A stretch of DNA of 64,000 bases, from the NCBI RefSeq assembly GCF_008704995.1, contig NZ_CP023747.1, positions 7,350,001-7,414,000 of the forward strand, in the 5' to 3' direction. Positions 58,686 to 64,000 of the stretch are shown piece by piece. A program made the translations under genes and the position numbers. The DNA is from Streptomyces nodosus. Its GTDB lineage: Bacteria > Actinomycetota > Actinomycetes > Streptomycetales > Streptomycetaceae. How positions within the stretch are numbered: the stretch's first letter is position 1; the number at the start of each line of letters is the position of its first letter. Below the pieces are notes generated by a model. The model did no database searches. It was not told the DNA's origin and was given only the letters and a program-made list of their open reading frames with translations.

Positions 58686-59033
58686 GGGAATCCTTCCGGA
58701 CCAGGCGGAACACGGTGCTCAGAGACTGCGGACGGTGGAACGGCGGGGGCAGGCATCCCGGCGGACGACGCCGGTCCCGCCGGCCGGGGGAACCGGCGGG
58801 CGTCGGATGCGATCGGCCGGAGGGCCCTGGTGGCGGGGAGGGGGTGCGGCGGTGGTGCTGTCATGTCTCCCGCTCCCGCCTGATCGGAGTCTTCCCGTCC
58901 CTTGGCTGTCGCCGGAAACGATCCTACGATGGACCCGATCCAAGTCAAGAAGTGCACCAAACCCTGCTCCGGCCGGATCAGGCGTCTGCCGTAGCTCGCC
59001 CATCGCACACGGGAGATGAACGGGTGAACCGAC
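58686..59033. other. Divergent katG / Fur-family regulator intergenic region
   Basis: About 350 bases without a gene. It holds the katG promoter (58921-58948). The part nearer to katG (58690-58860) is very GC-rich and looks like a long untranslated leader. Confidence 0.5.
58921..58948 (-). promoter_or_regulatory. katG promoter
   Basis: On the minus strand TTGACT (58943-58948) and TAGGAT (58921-58926) are separated by 16 bases, close to a standard vegetative sigma-factor promoter. It lies about 240 bases before the katG start. The GGATCGGGTCCA dyad between the hexamers is a candidate operator for the Fur-family repressor. Confidence 0.6.
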
Positions 59034-59447
59034 ATGAGTGACCTGCTGGGGCGACTGCGGGAGCGCGGCTGGCGGCTGACCTCCCAGCGACGCGTCGTCG
59101 CGGAGGTCCTCGACGGCGAGCACATGCATCTCACGGCCGACGAGGTGCATGCCCGGGCGGCTGCGCTGCTGCCCGAGATCTCCCGGGCGACCGTCTACAA
59201 CACCCTGGGCGAGATGGTGTCCCTCGGCGAGGTAACCGAGGTCTCCACCGACCGTCGCGCCAAGCGCTACGACCCCAACGCGCACCAGCCGCACCAGCAT
59301 CTGGTGTGCTCCGGCTGTGGCCTCATCCGCGACGTCCACCCCACGGGCGACCCGCTCGCCGGCCTGCCGGCGGGGGAGCGGTTCGGTTTCACGGTGTCCG
59401 AGGTCGACGTCGTCTATCGCGGACTGTGCCCCTCCTGCGCCGGGTAG
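59034..59447 (+). CDS. catR: Fur family transcriptional repressor, CatR/FurA-like
   Basis: This 137-residue metal-dependent repressor has an N-terminal winged helix (WRLTSQRRVVAEVLDGEHMH and the recognition helix near ISRATVYNTLGEMV). Its C-terminal dimerisation domain has the ligands HQPHQHLVCSGCGLIRD near 80-96 and CPSC at the end (CxxC pairs for structural zinc). It is divergent from katG, as Fur-family peroxide sensors are from their catalase genes in actinomycetes. It should repress katG and be inactivated by peroxide. GTG and ATG starts compete; ATG 59034 gives the family N-terminus MSDLLGRLRERGW. Confidence 0.9.
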   Translation: MSDLLGRLRERGWRLTSQRRVVAEVLDGEHMHLTADEVHARAAALLPEISRATVYNTLGEMVSLGEVTEVSTDRRAKRYDPNAHQPHQHLVCSGCGLIRDVHPTGDPLAGLPAGERFGFTVSEVDVVYRGLCPSCAG

Positions 59448-59544
59448 ACGATCGGGCTGTACGGCGGGGGAGTCGGGGTTCCGGGTGTGGGGGGTGCGGG
59501 CGCCGATGTGACGAGGTGTCGGCGTGCATGGACGTGGGCCGCGT

Positions 59545-59694
59545 CCCCTCCGACGGCAGGTCGGCGCCTCCCTCGGCCTGGAGCCGCTGCCGATGAGCTA
59601 CTTCCCCTGGCTGATCGGCACGTTGCTCGCGTACTGCACGCTCACCCAGCTGGTGAAGACCTGGTTCGTCCGCCGCTGCGGCACCTGGCTGTGA
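59545..59694 (+). pseudogene. C-terminal remnant of an MgtA-type Mg2+-transporting P-type ATPase
   Basis: This in-frame stretch reads LRRQVGASLGLEPLPMSYFP, then LIGTLLAYCTLTQLVKTWFV, then RRCGTWL and a stop. It matches the last membrane helices and end of the MgtA family. No ATPase core (DKTGT, actuator or nucleotide domain) is present, and the frame is closed by TGA at 59509-59511 upstream. The fragment is about 49 residues, under 6 percent of a normal MgtA. A peptide starting at ATG 59593 could be translated (33 residues), but a pseudogene is more likely. Confidence 0.7.
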
Positions 59695-59777
59695 CCCCTC
59701 GGCCGCCCTCCCTGCATGATCACGTACCGTTCCAGGCGGAGTCGAGGACGGCACGGCACTCAGGGGAGAGCGGCGCG

Positions 59778-60662
59778 ATGAAGCGGCACAGCAGGTCCGG
59801 CAGGTTCTACGGGGCACTCGCGGGAGCGGTCGTCGTGGCCCTGACCGCCGGTGGCTGCGGGGCGGACGGGGGCAGTGGAACGGGTACGGCCGCCACCGCG
59901 TCCCCCTCCGCCCCCTCCGACGGCACCACCGGGACTCCCGGCACCGCCGCGCCGAGCGCCGACACCGCCGCCCTCTGGAAGAAGTGGGGCCTGACGCCGC
60001 TGCCCGAGACCCCGGAACCGCCGGCCGACAAGCCCCTCAAGCTCTCCGCCACCGGACCGGTCCCGGTCTTCTCGCACATACCGACCTCGCAGAAGGTCGT
60101 CTTCATCACCATCGACGACGGAGCGGAGAAGGACCCCGAGTTCATCGAGATGATGCGGGACCTGGAGATACCTATCACCATGTTCCTCACCGACGACTCC
60201 ATCAAGTCGGACTACGGGTACTTCAGGACGCTCGCCGAGATGGGCCATCACATCCAGAATCACACCCTGCACCACCCCGTCATGAACACCCTCTCGGAGG
60301 CGGGCCAGAAAGAAGAGGTGTGCGGCAACCAGAAGGTGCTCACCGAGCGGTACGGCACCGCACCCCTGCTGTTCCGCCCGCCCTACGGCGCCTACGACCA
60401 CAACACCAGGACCGCGGTGCGGGAGTGCGGGCCCGCGGCGATCGTCTGGTGGCGGGAGTCCATGCAGATCAAGAACATGCAGTACCAGGATCCGGACAAG
60501 AAGCTGCGCCCGGGTGACATCATCCTCGCCCACTTCCGGGGCCCCCAGGAGCTCAAGGGCACCACGATGACGGAGATGTTCGCCCAGCTGCTCCGGCGCA
60601 TACAGGAACAGGACTTCACGGTCGCACGCCTGGAGGACTACATCCAGCCCCCGGCCGGATGA
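59778..60662 (+). CDS. Polysaccharide deacetylase lipoprotein (NodB domain)
   Basis: This 294-residue exported lipoprotein has the lipobox LTAGGC with the Cys near residue 27, a Thr/Ser/Pro/Ala-rich stalk to about residue 65, and a NodB deacetylase domain. The metal site is seen as Asp pair in VFITIDDGAEKD near 110-121 and the His pair in HIQNHTLHHPVMN near 158-170. The RPPYG motif and LILAH-like IILAHFRGP complete the fold. It would remove N- or O-acetyl groups from wall glycans or chitin-like polymers. Start ATG 59778 follows GGGGAGAG. Confidence 0.88.
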   Translation: MKRHSRSGRFYGALAGAVVVALTAGGCGADGGSGTGTAATASPSAPSDGTTGTPGTAAPSADTAALWKKWGLTPLPETPEPPADKPLKLSATGPVPVFSHIPTSQKVVFITIDDGAEKDPEFIEMMRDLEIPITMFLTDDSIKSDYGYFRTLAEMGHHIQNHTLHHPVMNTLSEAGQKEEVCGNQKVLTERYGTAPLLFRPPYGAYDHNTRTAVRECGPAAIVWWRESMQIKNMQYQDPDKKLRPGDIILAHFRGPQELKGTTMTEMFAQLLRRIQEQDFTVARLEDYIQPPAG

Positions 60663-60693
60663 GCCCGTGGGCCGGACGCGGCAAGCGCCCTCG

Positions 60694-61458
60694 TCAGAGG
60701 GCCAGTTGCTTCGTCCCGTCCTCGGAGGCCCCGAGACCGACGCGGATGAAGTACTCGGTGCCGATGATCCGTTCCCGGGTCTCGGCCGGCAGCCGGGACA
60801 GCAGACCGGGCAGCGGACGCTCCCGGGCCACCTCGCCGCGGTGCGCGAGGACGGCGGCCCATTTCCGGTCGAGCCACGGCCGCACATCGACCCTCGCCGT
60901 GACCATCTCCTCGGGCACGCTCAACACCGATTTGCCCACCCGGGTCAGCAGCGGCCCGAGTTCCGTGACACCCGAGTGGGGGTGGGTGGCGAAGTAGAGG
61001 GCGTCCGGCTGCCACGGGGCTCCTGCCTGCGGATAGAGCCCCCCGAGCCCGGCGGCCGCCACGGCGAGCAGGGTCACACGGTGGGTGTGGCGGTGATCGG
61101 GGTGACCGGTCAGACCGCCGTACGCGTCATGGGTGAGGACGATCTCCGGGCGGAACTCCCTGAGCTGCCCGACGACACCTTCGACCAGTTCATCGAGCGG
61201 CGCATCGCACCAGCGCGGCCGCCCGGGCGCGGACCGGGGGACCCGGAGGTCGGCGTACCCGAGCATCCGAGGCTCGCCCGCCCCCAGAATCCGTACCGCG
61301 TCGACCAGTTCGACGGCTCGGGGGCTGTCCGGCGCCCAGGTGGCGGTGACCACGGCTGTGCGCGCCCCGGAGGCGGCGTGCCGGGCGAGAACCCCGCCCG
61401 CGGCCAGCGCTTCGTCGTCCGGATGCGCGAAGACCGCGAGCAGACTGGGCAACGGCAC
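60694..61458 (-). CDS. PIG-L family deacetylase
   Basis: This 254-residue cytoplasmic hydrolase has the zinc motif LLAVFAHPDDEALAAGG near 7-23 and a second His cluster GHPDHRHTHRV near 124-134. GTEYFIRV near the end is typical of the MshB/Mca-like side of the family. Members remove acetyl groups from GlcNAc-containing or mycothiol-type compounds. The substrate here is unknown. I chose GTG 61458 because GGAGG is five bases before it. The frame continues further upstream without a ribosome site. Confidence 0.85.
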   Translation of the reverse strand: MPLPSLLAVFAHPDDEALAAGGVLARHAASGARTAVVTATWAPDSPRAVELVDAVRILGAGEPRMLGYADLRVPRSAPGRPRWCDAPLDELVEGVVGQLREFRPEIVLTHDAYGGLTGHPDHRHTHRVTLLAVAAAGLGGLYPQAGAPWQPDALYFATHPHSGVTELGPLLTRVGKSVLSVPEEMVTARVDVRPWLDRKWAAVLAHRGEVARERPLPGLLSRLPAETRERIIGTEYFIRVGLGASEDGTKQLAL

Positions 61459-61638
61459 GACTACCTCCCGGGCAGGCGGAGATGCGACCAGGACTCCCTT
61501 TCCCGGGCGGGGCCCCGCCAACCGAGCACGGTGCGGCCGGCGCAGTCAATCCCATGCATGCGCCAGGCGCGGAGCGAGACCGTACGCCCCCCGCTGCGCG
61601 ACGGCGCAGTTCGCAGGGGCACGGCCCGGTACACGGGC

Positions 61639-61680
61639 GGTCCCCGGGTCTCCCCGTGCGTGCAGGGAGTCCCGGGGACC
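61639..61680. terminator. Hairpin between the MHS transporter and PIG-L genes
   Basis: GGTCCCCGGG (61639-61648) pairs perfectly with CCCGGGGACC (61671-61680) around a partly paired 22-base inner region. It lies just downstream of the MHS transporter stop (minus strand). Confidence 0.6.
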
Positions 61681-61698
61681 GGTGGCAGGGCGGGCAGG

Positions 61699-63036
61699 TC
61701 AGACGGTCGTCGTCACCCGGCCGGTGAGACCGTGGTCGGTGCCGGCCGTCAGCAGGGCGGACCGGCGGGCCCGCAGCCGGGAGATGCTGACGATGCCGAT
61801 CAGCGACACCACCATCAGCAGTGCCGCCACCGGCCAGTAGCTGCCCCCGGCGGCAGCCGAGAGCGACGCCGCGATGATCGGGGAGAACCCGCCGAAGACC
61901 AGATTGCAGAGCTGGTACGACAGCGAGATCCCGGTGTAGCGGACCCGGGCGTCGAAGCCCTCCGCCAGGATCGCCGCCATCGGCCCGTAGAGCGCCGACA
62001 TCACGAAGCGCATGGCGAGCATCGCACCCCAGATCAGCAGAGTGCTGCCGGTGTGCACCACCAGGAACTGCGGCACCGCCAGCACCACCACGCCCGCGAG
62101 TCCGGCGATCACCACGGTGTGGGCCCCGATCCGGTCGCCCAGCAGGGACAGCCACGGGGTGACCACCAGCTCCAGGAAGGCCGCCAGGGTGAGGCCGTTG
62201 AGCAGCATCGACTGCGAGACATGCGCATGGTCGTCGGCGTATGCCAGCAGATAGCTGGTCACCAGGTAGTAGCCGCCGGTCGCGGTGGCCAGTCCGAGGA
62301 CGCCGAACAGCACGGTGCGCCAGTCCTTCTGCAGCACCTCCACGATCGGCAGCTTGTCCTCGGGCTGCCGCTGCTTCTCGATCCCGGCCATGGCCGGGGA
62401 CTCCTCCAGCCGCAGCCGGACGACCAGGCCGACGCCCACCAGCACCGCGGACAGCAGGAACGGCACCCGCCAGCCCCAGCTGTGGAAGGCGGAGCTGCCG
62501 AACAGGTTCATCAGACTGAAGGCGCCCGTGGACAGCAGCGCGCCGACCGAGGAACCGAGCTGGGCGAAGGAGCCGAAGAAGGTGGCCTTGCCCTTGGGGG
62601 CGCTCTCCACCGCCACCAGCACCGCACCGCCCCACTCGCCGCCGATCGCGATGCCCTGCACCAGGCGCAGCACGATCAGCAGCGCGGGTGCCGCGGCGCC
62701 TATCTGCGCGTAGGTGGGCAGCAGACCGATGCAGAAGGATGCGATGCCCATCATCAGCAGCGTGGTGACCAGCGTCTTCTTACGCCCGATGCGGTCGCCG
62801 ATGTGTCCGAAGACGATGCCGCCGAGCGGCCGCAGCAGAAAACCGACGGCGAAGGTGCCGAAGGAGGAGAGGGTGCGCAGCAGCGGGGGCATGTCCGCCG
62901 GGAAGAACACATCGTTGAAGACGATCGCGGCGGCGGTGGCGAAGGCGTAGAAGTCGTACCACTCGATCGAGGTGCCGACGAGCGCGGCGAGCGCCGCTCT
63001 TCGAGGGTTGGCGGAGCCGGTGGCAGGAGCCGTCAT
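61699..63036 (-). CDS. MFS transporter, metabolite:H+ symporter (MHS) family
   Basis: This 445-residue inner-membrane symporter has 12 helices and the MHS sign LVGTSIEWYDFYAFATAAAI near 19-38. Loop 2-3 carries FGHIGDRIGRKKTLV near 75-89 and the fourth helix LRLVQGIAIGGEWGGAVLVA near 122-141. Members import dicarboxylates, proline/betaine, shikimate or similar. The gene lies 93 bases after the amidohydrolase on the same strand, suggesting an uptake-and-hydrolysis unit. The substrate cannot be assigned. Confidence 0.88.
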   Translation of the reverse strand: MTAPATGSANPRRAALAALVGTSIEWYDFYAFATAAAIVFNDVFFPADMPPLLRTLSSFGTFAVGFLLRPLGGIVFGHIGDRIGRKKTLVTTLLMMGIASFCIGLLPTYAQIGAAAPALLIVLRLVQGIAIGGEWGGAVLVAVESAPKGKATFFGSFAQLGSSVGALLSTGAFSLMNLFGSSAFHSWGWRVPFLLSAVLVGVGLVVRLRLEESPAMAGIEKQRQPEDKLPIVEVLQKDWRTVLFGVLGLATATGGYYLVTSYLLAYADDHAHVSQSMLLNGLTLAAFLELVVTPWLSLLGDRIGAHTVVIAGLAGVVVLAVPQFLVVHTGSTLLIWGAMLAMRFVMSALYGPMAAILAEGFDARVRYTGISLSYQLCNLVFGGFSPIIAASLSAAAGGSYWPVAALLMVVSLIGIVSISRLRARRSALLTAGTDHGLTGRVTTTV

Positions 63037-63129
63037 GGGTCACTCCGGGCAGTCTGGGGCGGGGCCGGGAAGGGGACGGGGGCTGGAAAGGAGACGGGGA
63101 CGGGGACGGGGGAACGGGGAGGGGACGGG

Positions 63130-64000
63130 TCAGCGGCCGGCGGCGGCCCAGGCGCGGCGTCCGCCCACCCAGGTCTCGCGGACCGCGATGTCACGCAGAT
63201 CCTCGGCGGGGGTGTGTGCCGGATCGGCGTCGAGGACGGTGAAGTCGGCCCAGGCGCCGACGGCCAGGGTGCCGGCCGACTGCTCCAGGTGCAGGGCACG
63301 GGCCGCGGCCGCGGTGTGGGCGTGCAGCCCGGCGGCGACCGGCAGCCGCAGCGACTCGTCGCCGAGGACGGTGCCGAGGACGGTACGGCGGGTCGCGCCG
63401 GCGTACACCGCCTCCAGCGGGGCGGGCGGGGCGACCGGCGCGTCGGAGCTGAACACCACGGGGACACCGGCCTCGGCGCAGCGCCCGGCCGGGTTGTAGC
63501 GGTGGCCGAGCTCGCCCACCGCGGCCAGGGTGCCGTCGCCGGTGCGCAGATGGTGCTGGGGCTGCATCACGGGGACGACGCCCAGATCGGCCATCCGCTG
63601 GATCTGGTCGTCGGTGGGCAGGCCGCAGTGCTCGATACGGTGCCGGATGCCCGGGCGGGGCAGGTCCGCCTGGGCCTTCTCCACGGCGTCCAGGACCATG
63701 CCGATGGCGTGCGGGGACTGGGCGTGGGTGGCGGTCTGCAGTCCGGCCCGGTGGGCGCGGCCGACCAGCTCGGCGTACTCCTCGGCGGTGTGGTAGAGCT
63801 GCCCGTGGTGGCAGCAGTCGGCGGCATAGCCCTCGGGGAAGTAGGCGGTCCAGCCGCCGAGGGTGCCGTCTGCGTAGAACTTCACGCCCTGCACCCGGAA
63901 GCGGTCGTCGCCGAGCGCCCTGACCAGCCCGAGGTCGAGGGCGGTGTCCAGCAGCGCGGAGGTGAGGTACGCCGAGACGCGCATCCGCAGGTCGCCCGCG
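63130..64000 (-). CDS. Amidohydrolase family protein (YtcJ-like), 5'-truncated by the window edge
   Basis: This is the C-terminal part (about 290 codons) of a YtcJ-like amidohydrolase_3 enzyme; its start lies beyond the right edge. Visible motifs are KFYADGTLGGWTAYFPEGY, the His pairs in LQTATHAQSPHAIGMVL and RHRIEHCGLPTDDQ, and the metal Asp in VVFSSDAPVAPPAPLEAVY. The C-terminal composite beta-sandwich part with GTLAVGAWADFTVLDADP ends the protein. It would hydrolyse an amide or imide in the cytoplasm. The MHS transporter gene is just downstream and probably cotranscribed. Confidence 0.88.
   Translation of the reverse strand, partial: AGDLRMRVSAYLTSALLDTALDLGLVRALGDDRFRVQGVKFYADGTLGGWTAYFPEGYAADCCHHGQLYHTAEEYAELVGRAHRAGLQTATHAQSPHAIGMVLDAVEKAQADLPRPGIRHRIEHCGLPTDDQIQRMADLGVVPVMQPQHHLRTGDGTLAAVGELGHRYNPAGRCAEAGVPVVFSSDAPVAPPAPLEAVYAGATRRTVLGTVLGDESLRLPVAAGLHAHTAAAARALHLEQSAGTLAVGAWADFTVLDADPAHTPAEDLRDIAVRETWVGGRRAWAAAGR

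Noticed and set aside
56511..58883. 790-codon plus-strand frame opposite katG
   Set aside because: It is a GC-bias shadow of katG, with no signature of its own.
1..64000. tRNA, rRNA, CRISPR arrays, insertion sequences, attachment sites
   Set aside because: I looked for their usual marks (T-loop GGTTCGA-type blocks, regular spacer arrays, transposase motifs with end repeats) and found none convincing by reading alone.

Overview
The window reads as chromosomal DNA of a Streptomyces or very close actinomycete. It has very high GC with strong third-position bias, frequent GTG and TTG starts, mostly single-gene transcription units on alternating strands, DtxR/IdeR-type iron boxes, a perfect CebR box, a DUF5682/MoxR pair, HtaA haem proteins and a class F sortase. 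I saw no rRNA, tRNA, CRISPR array or insertion sequence. Both edges cut genes: a MoxR-type AAA+ ATPase on the left and an amidohydrolase on the right.

Layout. Positions 1-3685 hold the AAA+ ATPase and a DUF5682 protein with overlapping stop and start. Positions 3739-6030 hold a lipoprotein and a compact graspetide (omega-ester RiPP) pair, precursor tgmA plus ATP-grasp ligase tgmB, with no methyltransferase beside it. Positions 6448-18267 are housekeeping and accessory singles: aldo/keto reductase, DUF488, YihY membrane protein, roadblock-like protein, ArsR-type regulator, GNAT with a possible overlapping leader peptide, long-form GAPDH, FUSC transporter, secreted esterase and L,D-transpeptidase lipoprotein. 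Positions 18271-23919 hold a MOSC/ferredoxin-reductase fusion, a CGNR regulator divergent from an alpha/beta hydrolase, small membrane proteins and an MFS exporter with a palindromic operator. Positions 24038-27543 hold a coiled-coil/winged-helix protein and a class F sortase next to a His-rich surface protein with an internal 279-bp duplication.

Positions 27936-35972 form an iron/haem acquisition locus. HmuTUV is divergent from two HtaA surface proteins across one iron box. Haem oxygenase is divergent from a lone CoxM-like FAD protein across a second iron box. The likely flow is surface capture of haem (HtaA), lipoprotein delivery (HmuT), import (HmuUV) and ring opening (HmuO).

Positions 36310-38016 encode a CE15 glucuronoyl esterase with CBM2 under a CebR box. 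Positions 38144-43523 form a benzoylformate-to-benzoate module: LysR regulator, benzoylformate decarboxylase, benzaldehyde dehydrogenase and MFS aromatic-acid transporter. Positions 43939-51334 are dominated by secreted and wall-active proteins: GH25 lysozyme, M15 peptidase, zinc metallopeptidase and a streptogrisin-type protease.

Positions 51913-64000 hold a SpoIIE-type phosphatase, a GntR regulator divergent from nitrilase and APC permease genes, katG divergent from a Fur-family catR-like repressor, a stranded C-terminal fragment of an MgtA-type Mg2+ ATPase, a polysaccharide deacetylase lipoprotein, a PIG-L deacetylase, and an MHS-type transporter downstream of the truncated amidohydrolase. 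The most unusual items are the minimal graspetide pair, the iron-box-linked FAD protein, the sortase F/His-rich repeat pair, several unassigned palindromic operators and the two gene fragments.
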